Shown: positions 39,443 through 47,102 of the stretch, piece by piece
Layout: each line of letters starts with the position of its first letter
Numbering within the stretch: position 1 is the first letter of the stretch
Origin: CBDBKE01 sp965218055
Lineage (GTDB): Bacteria; Acidobacteriota; Terriglobia; JAJPHL01; JAPKYU01
Length of the DNA stretch: 64,000 nt
Assembly (NCBI GenBank): GCA_965218055.1
Contig: CBDCKA010000002.1
Coordinates: 1,550,001 to 1,614,000, forward strand
Reading direction: 5' to 3'
Translations under genes and position numbers: made by a program
The notes under the pieces: generated by a model
The model's input: only the letters and a program-made list of their open reading frames with translations
Databases searched by the model: none
What the model was told of the DNA's origin: nothing

Positions 39443-39960
39443 TGACCTGCCCCCCTTCAATCGGTCCAGTTGATAAGTTAGAGGTTAGGGTACGGACTGG
39501 ACATGGAAGGGGGGAGGAATGCCGAAGAAGCGATATCCAGCCGAACAGATCATCCGACATCTACGAGAGGCGGAAGTGGAGCTGGCCAAGGGCCAGACAA
39601 CGGGAGGAGTCTGTCGGAAGTTGGGAATTACGGAGCAGACCTATTTATTACCGATGGCGGAAGGAGTACGGGAGCTTACGAGTGGATCAGGTGAGGCGTC
39701 TGAAGGAACTGGAACGGGAGAATGGCCGACTGAAGAAGTTGGTAGCAGATCAGGCGTTGGACCTTGCGATTCTGAAGGAGACATCCTCGGGAAACTTCTG
39801 AGCCCGCCCCGACGGCGGCAGGCAGTGAAGCATGTCTGCCAAGCCATGGGGGTGTCGGAGCGGCGGGCGTGTCGGGTGGTAGGACAGAATCAATCCACGC
39901 AGCAGCATCGAACGCCACCGAATGAACCAAACGCCGCGCTGAACCCGAAAACTCTAGGTT
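39443..39960 (+). mobile_element. IS3-family (IS407-like) remnant, frameshifted OrfA and OrfB start
   Basis: The left end TGACCTGCCCCCCTTCAATC is followed by OrfA from the ATG at 39519: 'MPKKRYPAEQIIRHLREAEV', 'GGVCRKLGITEQTY'. There the frame breaks because TTAT is duplicated near 39646, and the continuation 'YRWRKEYGSLRVDQVRRLKE', 'NGRLKKLVADQALDLAILKE' is in another frame. The beginning of OrfB ('AVKHVCQAMGVSERRACRVV') follows and stops near 39930. No right end is visible. The element is dead. Confidence 0.75.
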
Positions 39961-40825
39961 AGACGGACGACCAGAACTCGGCTTCCCGCGCCGCTCTCAA
40001 CTCTTCTAGGGACACGGTCCTCTTCGCGAAGTCAAGATTGTACATCGGCAATTGCCAGTCATCCAGGGTCCTGACGTGCTGCTGCGTCTCCTTGTCGCTC
40101 GGCAGTCCCTCTTCGATAAGGCGATCAACGAGTTCTTGAGTGAGGCGCCGCGCGTCTGAACGGCCCTCCTTATCAGCAAACTCCACTTGACCCCAGATTT
40201 CAGATGTCGCCTTGAGGCCAGCAAACGTGAAGATGCCGAGCGAGGCCATCGCCTCGACCAGCAAGAGCGCCATCGGCGGATGTCTTTTTGTGGTGAAAGT
40301 GAAGGCCCTTTTAAGCGGATTGTTCCAGGTCAACCCGCCGGACTCATCGGCCTCGATGTCCGCATAGAGCCGACTCTCGCGCTCGTACTGGTTCCAGTTC
40401 GGGACGATGTATTCCCCAACATATCCTTCTCGATCATGGGTATTCCGGTTTAAGTCGACATACTGTCGCAACTCCGCTACGTTGCTAAGCCGCCACGAGG
40501 AGGCCTTGGCATAGATCAGTCGTGCCAAGTGGTCATAAGAGCATTTTACGATTGCCCCCATCTTCGAAGCGATGAGGTGGCTTGGACACCGCACTGCATC
40601 CATGAAGATAAGGACCTTCGCGGCTTCCTCCTGCGCGAACCCGTACAGCACTCCGGCTTCGCGCGGCATCTCTTTATGGAGCTTGCGCGAGCCACGCCAC
40701 AGGCTCTGCGCGCTCGACAAGATGATTGGCAGGCCTTCAGCCAGGAACGCAAGGCGCTTATCTTGTGCCATCCGGCACAGACCCTGTGCCTGATGGAGGC
40801 CTATGTTGGGTTCTCCTGGTTTCAT
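39959..40825 (-). CDS. AbiV-like abortive infection family protein
   Basis: About 288 residues from the ATG at 40825 (GGATCG in front); the frame extends to 40912. The N-terminal region 'RLAFLAEGLPIILSSAQSLW', 'SRKLHKEMPREAGVLYGFAQ' and 'EEAAKVLIFMDAVRCP' matches the helical AbiV domain (HEPN-like fold), in which a set of early helices is followed by a conserved 'EE..K' helix. AbiV was described as a phage-defence protein that blocks phage translation. The C-terminal half ('IWGQVEFADKEGRSDARRLT') is not recognised. Several other Abi-type genes lie within 4 kb, so a defence role is likely. Confidence 0.6.
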   Translation of the reverse strand: MKPGEPNIGLHQAQGLCRMAQDKRLAFLAEGLPIILSSAQSLWRGSRKLHKEMPREAGVLYGFAQEEAAKVLIFMDAVRCPSHLIASKMGAIVKCSYDHLARLIYAKASSWRLSNVAELRQYVDLNRNTHDREGYVGEYIVPNWNQYERESRLYADIEADESGGLTWNNPLKRAFTFTTKRHPPMALLLVEAMASLGIFTFAGLKATSEIWGQVEFADKEGRSDARRLTQELVDRLIEEGLPSDKETQQHVRTLDDWQLPMYNLDFAKRTVSLEELRAAREAEFWSSV

Positions 40826-41063
40826 CTTCGATCCGTTCCGTTCGGTGCAAGCCAAATGATCCGCGAAACGCCAATCGGTTCGGCGCGCGGGTGCGATATA
40901 ACCCTTCACCATCGACCTGAAGGGCCTTACCCCGAACTGTCTCGTGAACTGGTGGATATCTTAGTTCTTCGCAGGAGCCCTGACTGTGGTCCTGACTGCA
41001 CCCAAAATGCGCCGAGGATTTCCAAGCCACGAACCTTCCCGGGCATCGAACGCACGGGTTGGC

Positions 41064-41225
41064 TTACGGCTCGCAGTCCTGGTAGTTCGAGGCATTGCAC
41101 GCGCGAGCCAACTCGGTCGCGCGGCTGATATCGGCGCGGGTCATGCGACGTTCCAGGACGTCCCGCAGTTCTCTGGCGGGTTCGTGCCCTTTGGCACCGG
41201 CGATGTTCAACCACATGTGCGCGAG
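41064..41225 (-). pseudogene. Sel1-repeat protein, C-terminal fragment
   Basis: A short minus-strand frame reads 'HMWLNIAGAKGHEPARELRD', 'VLERRMTRADISRATELARA' and ends 'CNASNYQDCEP'. This is the closing helix pair of Sel1-repeat (TPR-like) proteins. No upstream repeats are present because the frame is joined to the end of the 41207-41986 gene. It is a stray fragment, probably brought in by recombination. Confidence 0.55.
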
Positions 41226-41986
41226 CGTTCTGGTGGCTCTGACGGCGCGTTACCCCTGCCCTTCACGGACGTTTGTTCAAACCATCGATTGAATTGGTGA
41301 ATCTCACTGAAGAGGATATCATCACCGAGCACTTTGGCGGCGCATACGAGGGCTTTCGTTCCCCGATAAAAGTAATTCCACAGATCTTCCTGGTGTTCGT
41401 ATTGGCGCGGAGTGCCTCTCATACCGCGCATGTAAAATCGAGGTGGGTTGTCTCCGTACATATCCATTACATGCGGCGATGCCACGTGGACGTAGCCAGA
41501 ATAAGCCTTGCTTATTGTCCGGGAAACCTTCCCTTGTTGACTGGGATTTGGGCCTGCCCTGCGCGCATTGTACGCGCGTATTTTGTTTCGAGGAACCGTG
41601 TCCCGTTTTTGAGACGACTCAATCGCATCAGCGGCATCGAACTCCTCTTCGAAAAATGCATCGAGATAGCGTTGATGCAAGGGTGTTAGATCATCAAAAA
41701 CGACACCAAGCGCAAGAAAAAGAATATCCTCCTGAATCTCGTCGAGGATCCTCTGAAGAGCTCCCTGCTCTTGAACGAATCCATGGTTCTGCAGGAGCCG
41801 AGCTGCGTCGAGAGTGCTCACCATACGAACGAGTTTCTGAACAATCGCCTGACCAACCAACTTCTCCACATGTCGGAATACGAACGCTCCTTTATGTGCC
41901 ACGAGTTGGGGTGGAGGAACTCTCTTAGCCAAGCGGTCGACGGCTCGCTCCATGGTGGTCAGCGCCTGTTCGTACAGTTGGTCCAT
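41207..41986 (-). CDS. hypothetical protein in the defence island
   Basis: A 259-residue protein I do not recognise. It is mostly helical and charged, with 'MDQLYEQALTTMERAVDRLA', 'RILDEIQEDILFLALGVVF' and 'NYFYRGTKALVCAAKVLGDD'. Its last residues ('PPERSRTCG') come from the junction with the Sel1 fragment, so the true C-terminus may be lost. Its start overlaps the DNA methylase fragment in another frame. Neighbouring genes are phage-defence types, so a defence role is possible but unproven. Confidence 0.5.
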   Translation of the reverse strand: MDQLYEQALTTMERAVDRLAKRVPPPQLVAHKGAFVFRHVEKLVGQAIVQKLVRMVSTLDAARLLQNHGFVQEQGALQRILDEIQEDILFLALGVVFDDLTPLHQRYLDAFFEEEFDAADAIESSQKRDTVPRNKIRAYNARRAGPNPSQQGKVSRTISKAYSGYVHVASPHVMDMYGDNPPRFYMRGMRGTPRQYEHQEDLWNYFYRGTKALVCAAKVLGDDILFSEIHQFNRWFEQTSVKGRGNAPSEPPERSRTCG

Positions 41987-42220
41987 TGAGTCTCGAAGAA
42001 CGCGTTGTAGAAGCTCTGCGTCTCACCCTTCTCGTAGGCCGCGTTCTGCCACTCGTCGGCGAAGCGGGCGGCTCGGGCGCGCACCTCGTTCCAGGACAGG
42101 CGCATGGCTTACAGGTCTCCCATGTCGAACATATCGAAAGCATCCTCGGTGACTGCGGCCTGCGGTAGCTTGAGGCCGCCCGAACTGAGGTTAGCGAACT
42201 GGAGGCTGCGGGGTCAATTG
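41959..42220 (-). pseudogene. DNA methyltransferase N-terminal fragment and preceding gene end
   Basis: From the ATG at 42105 a 48-residue frame reads 'MRLSWNEVRARAARFADEWQ', 'NAAYEKGETQSFYNAFFE', the standard N-terminus of large class I (type IIG-like) DNA adenine methyltransferases, in which 'FG...R...FE..V' should follow. It breaks off after 'AFFE' and stops at 41959. Just upstream another minus-strand frame ends at 42109 with 'LKLPQAAVTEDAFDMFDMGD', the C-terminus of an unidentified protein. Both look like parts of a lost restriction-modification or related operon. Confidence 0.6.
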
Positions 42221-42252
42221 GACTGCATCACGAGGCTTACCGCTGACGTTCA

Positions 42253-42771
42253 TCAAGCAGCAGGCCAGCGACTACAACCCCACGCGCCAGGAGGGCGGGT
42301 AGTTGAGCCGCGTACCCCGAGATGACAGCGGGGGGTATCGGCGACGCGGAGATTGGCCCACGCCGAGGCCGAACCCTGTGGGTCGAGGTCCACCAGCGCG
42401 GTGGCGTGACCCTCCCGCTCGCCAGCGACGGCAAGGCCACTCTTTGACGGATTGTCTTCGCGCAACTTTTCCAGTCGCTGATGAACGCGTTCGATGAAGT
42501 CATAGACCCGGAACCACTCACAGTCGTATATGAGCCCCTGGACTTCATCCCACACGTTCGGGTATGCACTCCAGTTGCCAGGGTCCGGCCTTACGTGAAG
42601 CATGGCACAGGCATCATCCCGCAGCGCGTATGGTCCAAGGCCAAGCTCGACTGCGGTATCAAGGACAAAATGCCGGAGGTTTTCGGGGGCATCCTCTCGA
42701 ATGGTGATCTCACGGGGCTGACCAGAGTATCCGTGACGCCTCGAAAACGGTTTGCGCGGCTTTTTGATCAT
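42253..42771 (-). pseudogene. AbiJ N-terminal-domain protein fused to a ParA remnant
   Basis: The first about 110 residues ('FSRRHGYSGQPREITIREDA', 'LRHFVLDTAVELGLGPYALR', 'YDCEWFRVYDFIERVHQRLE') match the AbiJ_N4-type domain found in abortive-infection proteins. After 'LAVAGEREG' the frame changes to a ParA-like fragment, 'HATALVDLDPQGSASAWANL' (the Walker B-like block of ParA). The rest of ParA ('AVISGYAAQLPALLARG') lies in another frame down to about 42241. The junction is a deletion fusion, so neither protein is complete. The AbiJ effector HEPN domain that normally follows is missing. Confidence 0.55.
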
Positions 42772-42826
42772 AAATGAACTTTATCGAAAAATGCTTCGTA
42801 CGTAAACCGCAGCACTATTGAACAAC

Positions 42827-43648
42827 CTAGGGCGCGGGCGTTCTCTTGGGAACGGACGCAGCGGCGTCGAGACGGCGATGGAGATACGAAACCATCGTGA
42901 GGAGATCAAGCGCATCCTGCTCTTCGATTTTCCACGTGATCCTGGGTGCGTGAGCCGTCACGTTTCGGAATGTTCCGGATATGCCTTTCAGGAGATTTGC
43001 GAAGCCTTTTTGGTCTGATTGCTCGGGTTCCGTTTGGAGGGAATTGACCGCCAGCAGGGGTGCTGCCAGGCCGAAAGCCCGGTCAACGAGTTCCGCACCG
43101 TCTGTCGTCAGACCTGTTTTATCGCGGATTTTCACTGCGATGCTTTTCGTCGCTTCAAAAACTGCGTGGAAGTAATTTTCCTGTAGAAGTTCAGCCCGGC
43201 AGAATCGCAGAACATCGTGATGGACATTGCGTTCAATAAGTTTTGAGCGGAGAATACCTGCACGCTGCTGGGCTTCGCTTAACGTCGATGCCTGCTCCAC
43301 CTGCCTAATTTGCCCGTTGTCCGCGAGGTGTAATCCGCAAAACGCGAGCGCTTCGTTGAGTTCGCTGCGGAATTGTTCGTAATACTCCCGGTTCCCTAAA
43401 AACCGAGCCGGGTCCATGACCACTTGAATGAAGGCAAGAACGTTATTCGCACATCCGTCGCGCTCTTGCCTGGCACGGAGCGCGGCGAACAGCCGGTGGC
43501 GCTTCGTGTAACTAGGCAAAGGGTCTTCGATACCGCAACGGCCCAGTAGCCGCCCCATTTCCGAACCAGTCAAGCCCGTGGCCGTATCGCCAATAATCCC
43601 GCAAATGGCTTCCAGGTGTGTTTCTTTGAGTTTTGGAATTATAGCCAT
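42827..43648 (-). CDS. TIGR02391 (Ymh-type) family protein
   Basis: A 273-residue protein. The C-terminal half matches the TIGR02391 family: 'LLQENYFHAVFEATKSIAVK', 'IRDKTGLTTDGAELVDRAFG', 'DQKGFANLLKGISGTFRNVT' and 'ITWKIEEQDALDLLTMVSYL' with the 'R/FRN..AH' HEPN-like motif near the end. The N-terminal half ('LEAICGIIGDTATGLTGSEM', 'LFAALRARQERDGCANNVL') resembles a helical lead domain often seen with it. HEPN proteins of this kind occur in defence and toxin systems and may be RNases. It appears intact, with six bases separating it from the AlbA_2-domain gene. Confidence 0.75.
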   Translation of the reverse strand: MAIIPKLKETHLEAICGIIGDTATGLTGSEMGRLLGRCGIEDPLPSYTKRHRLFAALRARQERDGCANNVLAFIQVVMDPARFLGNREYYEQFRSELNEALAFCGLHLADNGQIRQVEQASTLSEAQQRAGILRSKLIERNVHHDVLRFCRAELLQENYFHAVFEATKSIAVKIRDKTGLTTDGAELVDRAFGLAAPLLAVNSLQTEPEQSDQKGFANLLKGISGTFRNVTAHAPRITWKIEEQDALDLLTMVSYLHRRLDAAASVPKRTPAP

Positions 43649-43654
43649 AGGACT

Positions 43655-44809
43655 CTAGGCATCCAAGTATGGTCTTACGTCTTCAATTTGCATCGGTCTT
43701 TGCTCGACCTCAAAGCAAATTTCCAGCACGCATGAAATAGGTTCCGGTAAGTTGTCACCTCGCAACTCGCCTTCCAGTTGCGTGGTTCCAGAGTTGCTGG
43801 AGCCAACGAACAGCGGGCTGGTCGTCCAGGCTTCGTCCATAGGGCGAACATCGCCGAAGTCTATGGTGATCTCCCACCTGTCATCATACTTTTGTACGCA
43901 AGGGTCGGGATCCCGTGCACTCTGTAGCTGTGATGCTAGCGGGACTATAGATGCATTGATTGCATCCACGTAGCTACGATGTGGACGTGTCGGTCGAACG
44001 TCCTGAACCTCAGTGCCGTCGCCGGTCACTGAGCCGACGAAGCGGACCCGTTTCCCAACCACCGCGCTCTGATTGAGCAGCCGGAGGCCCAAAGGTTTGA
44101 GGAAAGCCGTCTCAAAGGTGTAAAGAATGACCTTTTGAGAGTATTTTTCTTTTAGGTAATGATTTACCTTGTGGGCATGCAGTCCAGAGGTGGATTGAGA
44201 CTCTTTAAATATGCTAGCAGGAAGTTGTGGGTCAAGAAGTAATGAGTTTACAGTGCACGGCGAAGAGAGAACCCTGCGGCTATCTAGGTCCGCCCACTCA
44301 AGAACGAGCTGAGGTGTGCCACCCGAGACCCGCATTTCACCCATTTGCGCGACCTCGTCAAGCGTGGCGACCGTCGTGCTGCTGCCGTCCCTCTTGTAGA
44401 CGATATTGGCTTGAAGCTTGCCAAACTGCTTCTTGAGGTAGATTGGGCGGTACTCCTGCACCGGTATCTCAATGATACCAATTTCGCCGTCATCGGTGCG
44501 GAACGGCTGGTATGAGAACTCTACCGGGTGCTGGGTCTTCGAGTTTACAAATTGATGTAATTGGGCGTCGTCCAGGTGGGCCGTTACTCCAATGACCTTA
44601 CTGCGCCCCCCTTTGACATCCTCCACTCCGATCAGCACATACGCAGTTGTCCGGCGCCATGCATTGGCAAAAGCGAGGATATCCTTGAGTAATTCGCTCT
44701 TGGCGTCGGGGAGTGCTTCTTCAAATGCATACTGATCTCGCTTGAAATCGAGTGCTGACCCCTCCTCCTCGTGGAGTAGCTGTTCAAGGAGATTAAAGTC
44801 TAGAGGCAT
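43655..44809 (-). CDS. AlbA_2 (Schlafen-like) domain ATP-binding protein
   Basis: About 384 residues. The N-terminal AlbA_2/Schlafen DNA-binding domain is clear: 'EEGSALDFKRDQYAFEEALP', 'SELLKDILAFANAWRRTTAY', 'VLIGVEDVKGGRSKVIGV' and 'IEIPVQEYRPIYLKK'. The C-terminal 220 residues are not recognised and end in a beta-rich region. AlbA_2 proteins are frequent in defence islands and as transcriptional regulators. The ATG overlaps the stop of the truncated HsdR frame (TGATG), which probably arose when this gene was joined to the hsdR remnant. Confidence 0.75.
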   Translation of the reverse strand: MPLDFNLLEQLLHEEEGSALDFKRDQYAFEEALPDAKSELLKDILAFANAWRRTTAYVLIGVEDVKGGRSKVIGVTAHLDDAQLHQFVNSKTQHPVEFSYQPFRTDDGEIGIIEIPVQEYRPIYLKKQFGKLQANIVYKRDGSSTTVATLDEVAQMGEMRVSGGTPQLVLEWADLDSRRVLSSPCTVNSLLLDPQLPASIFKESQSTSGLHAHKVNHYLKEKYSQKVILYTFETAFLKPLGLRLLNQSAVVGKRVRFVGSVTGDGTEVQDVRPTRPHRSYVDAINASIVPLASQLQSARDPDPCVQKYDDRWEITIDFGDVRPMDEAWTTSPLFVGSSNSGTTQLEGELRGDNLPEPISCVLEICFEVEQRPMQIEDVRPYLDA

Positions 44810-45636
44810 CACAACGACTCCGTGTTACTGATACAAACCTGGCTATCCTTGGCAACGAAGGAGGATTTCAGCCGCTGCACGTTGTACAGCTCCGTGAATT
44901 TACGATTGTCGTCGTTGGGCACGTAGGCCATGAACTCCTGCTCGGCCTGTTCACCGAGATTCTTGGTGTCTACCAGGAACAGGATGCGTTTGCCGTTGGC
45001 GTGCTTCAGCAGACGATAGATCGATGTGATGGCGGCGTAGGTCTTGCCGGACCCGGTCGCCATCTGGATGAGGGCGCGCGGACGGTCGTCCCGCAGCGAC
45101 TCTTCGAGCCCTTCAATCGCTGTGATCTGGCACGCCCTGAGGCCTGTGGAGTCGAGGGCGGGCATGGTGCGCAGCCGCGCGCGTAGCGGCGCGGGTTGCG
45201 TGAGCCACTCGGCCAGCATTTCGGGGCGGTGGAAGTTAAAGATCTCGCGCGAGCGGGGCTTCGGATCGCGGGCATCGGTGAAGCGCGTCACGACGCCCGT
45301 GCTCTCGTAGATGAAGGGAAGCGACCCCTTGTTGTTGAGCCATTTCAGCTTCGCGGCCGCGTAGCCGCCGGACTGATCTTCAACCGTCGTGATCTGCTGG
45401 CCCCAGTCCTCGGGTTTTGCCTCGATCACTCCGACCGGGTTCTTGTCGATGAACAGAACGTGGTCGGCGAGACCGGCATCCGTCTGGTATTCGCGGATGG
45501 CGATGCCGAAGCCGACGCTGAAGTCGATCTTGTTCTTAGACTGCACCTTCCAGCCAGCCTGGTCCAGGATCTGGTCGATGGTGTCGCGGGCCTTCTGCTC
45601 GGGCTTCAGGTTCTGGTCTGCCATTGCTTCGATCAT
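44809..45636 (-). pseudogene. hsdR: type I restriction endonuclease subunit R, N-terminal part only
   Basis: The 275-residue frame holds the N-terminal nuclease domain of HsdR ('IDFSVGFGIAIREYQTDAGL', 'ADHVLFIDKNPVGVIEAKPE' with the D...ExK nuclease core) and the start of the helicase motor ('LIQMATGSGKTYAAITSIYR' Walker A, 'GKRILFLVDTKNLGEQAEQE'). It ends at 'SQVCISNTESL', where 'TIQRLYSML' and about 600 more residues should follow. No hsdM or hsdS remains nearby. The truncated protein cannot translocate DNA, so the system is dead. Confidence 0.85.
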
Positions 45637-45880
45637 TCCGCTCTATCGCTTCGGTCCTTCATATCGAGCCATCGGGTGAACTGATTTTTGCGCGAGTCGG
45701 GTCGTGCCGTCGATACCGAAAATACCGTGATCGCTGCGCAACTCCCCCTCTCCCAAAGATGCTGCCATTGCTTCCACGCGGGGCACGGTGCGGGTTTGGA
45801 GTGGAAAGCTGATCGACGCCAAGACTGCTGCTTTGCGGAGAAAAGACTTTCCGGATCGGTTGTTCAAATAGGCAGACAAC

Positions 45881-46213
45881 TCACGAATGCGCCGGCGCTT
45901 CTTCAGCGGCCACGCGCGGGTGAACGTCGATCTGCACGTCTACGTGCTGGCCGAGCTTATTGAGCACGGTCATCAGACGGTCAATGGTGAAGCGGTCAAG
46001 CTGCACGTTGCGAATGCGGGTAAAGTCCGCATGGCTGACACCGGTGCGGCCCTCGGCCTTGCGCGTCGAAAGCCCTTCATCGTCAAGAATGCCGATGATG
46101 CGGGCGGCCAGAAGTGCCTTGGTCTGCTGTACGTCGGCGTCAGCGCGGCCGAAGTCATGGAAGACATTGCCGCTGCCGTACACCAACTCAAAATCGTCGT
46201 CTGTTTTGCTCAT
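45881..46213 (-). CDS. HigA-like XRE-family antitoxin
   Basis: A 110-residue DNA-binding protein with the HTH_37/XRE helix-turn-helix ('LAARIIGILDDEGLSTRKAE', 'GRTGVSHADFTRIRNVQLDR', 'FTIDRLMTVLNKLGQHVDVQ'), typical of antitoxins paired with Gp49/HigB-type toxins. Its ATG overlaps the toxin stop (ATGA), giving the toxin-first order of higBA. It should neutralise the toxin and repress the operon. Confidence 0.88.
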   Translation of the reverse strand: MSKTDDDFELVYGSGNVFHDFGRADADVQQTKALLAARIIGILDDEGLSTRKAEGRTGVSHADFTRIRNVQLDRFTIDRLMTVLNKLGQHVDVQIDVHPRVAAEEAPAHS

Positions 46214-46563
46214 TGCTCTAACTCCTTCTTCAATCGTTTGAGCCGCTCGCGGATCAGATCAATATCCTTCTTCGGGGTCTTGATGCCCTGCTTTGCTTTC
46301 TTCTGGAAGGCGTGCAAAATCCAAAGCCGCTCCTTGAGCTGCAGAGCGTAGACCGTCCGATACGCATCGGTGCGGTACTTGAGCGCCACCTCAAATACGC
46401 CTGAGCCGAAACCCTTCAGTGGCTTGGCGATGTCGGCCTTACGGCCTTCGGCTGCGACCGTCAGCGCCCGCATGATCTCATCCTGCGTCCCTTCGGGAAA
46501 GCCGTCGAAAGCCTTGCGTGCCGCCTTGATCCACGAGATCGGCCGGGTATCTCTGCTTCTCAT
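46210..46563 (-). CDS. HigB-like (phage-derived Gp49 family) toxin
   Basis: About 117 residues from the ATG at 46563 (a longer start at 46587 is possible). It is of the RelE/ParE superfamily type, likely a ribosome-dependent mRNA interferase: 'ISWIKAARKAFDGFPEGTQD', 'PLKGFGSGVFEVALKYRTDA', 'YRTVYALQLKERLWILHAFQ' and the closing 'KKAKQGIKTPKKDIDLI'. The core 'G..VFE....YRTDAYR.VY' and 'HAF.KK...G..TP' are diagnostic for the Gp49/HigB group. Intact and paired with the HigA-like gene, so this toxin-antitoxin system is probably functional and may stabilise the region. Confidence 0.88.
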   Translation of the reverse strand: MRSRDTRPISWIKAARKAFDGFPEGTQDEIMRALTVAAEGRKADIAKPLKGFGSGVFEVALKYRTDAYRTVYALQLKERLWILHAFQKKAKQGIKTPKKDIDLIRERLKRLKKELEQ

Positions 46564-46614
46564 AGGGTATGGTGTCAAATATGGCACCAGGCGTCAAGAG
46601 GAACGTATTTCTAG

Positions 46615-46989
46615 TTGCACACAGGAGCGGTTTTGCAACAATCCGCCGCCCGCGTTTCCACAGACGATCAGGACACCGCTGCTCAAGTGGCGGCGCTGAA
46701 ATCGGCGGGGTGCGAACGCATCTTTCGCGAGAAGGCCTCCGGGGGACGTTGGGACCGGCCCCAACTCGTCCGGCTCCTCGATCAACTTCGCGCCGGTGAC
46801 GTCGTCGTTGTTTGGAAGTTGGATAGGCTCTCGCGCTCTCTGCGCGACGTGCTCACGATCATGGAGTGCTCACGGAACACCCAAAGCCCACTCAACACCA
46901 TCCCCGCAGCAAAAAAAGCTGGGGACGGGCGTCAGTCCCCTTTATGGCCTCCGGTCGCTTCACGATACAAGTCTAACGCCTCGTGGTAG
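46615..46989 (+). pseudogene. serine recombinase (resolvase) N-terminal fragment
   Basis: The frame holds most of a resolvase catalytic domain: 'ARVSTDDQDTAAQVAALKSA' (with the catalytic Ser of 'RVS'), 'GCERIFREKASGGRWDRPQL', 'DVVVVWKLDRLSRSLRDVLT'. The first strand before 'ARVS' is altered ('GAVLQQSA'), and after 'LTIME' the sequence diverges, so the rest of the catalytic domain and the DNA-binding domain are lost. The same DNA on the minus strand at its right end belongs to another broken gene (46932-47102). Confidence 0.75.
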
Positions 46990-47094
46990 TCCATTTTTGC
47001 CGGCCCCGACCCGGCAACGGGAATATAGGCAATCAACCAGCTCTTCTCCCGGCACGCCATCCCACCGAACGCCGGGGCATTGTCTACCAAACAA

Positions 47095-47102
47095 CACAGA
47101 AC
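47095..47102 (+). repeat. IS256 target duplication CACAGAAC, left copy
   Basis: CACAGAAC lies directly outside the left end of the IS256-family element and again directly outside its right end (48542-48549). Eight bases is the usual target duplication for this family. Confidence 0.9.

Noticed and set aside
38793..39460. Extended N-terminus of the GAF-LuxR protein
   Set aside because: The extra 220 residues are Pro/Ala/Gly/Arg low complexity and overlap the SprT-like gene on the other strand; the GAF domain begins right after the internal GTG.
45643..45879. 78-residue minus-strand frame between HsdR remnant and HigA-like gene
   Set aside because: It fits the gap tightly, but only a TTG start is available, there is no ribosome binding site and I recognise no family. 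I left it uncalled, though it could be the end of a lost gene.
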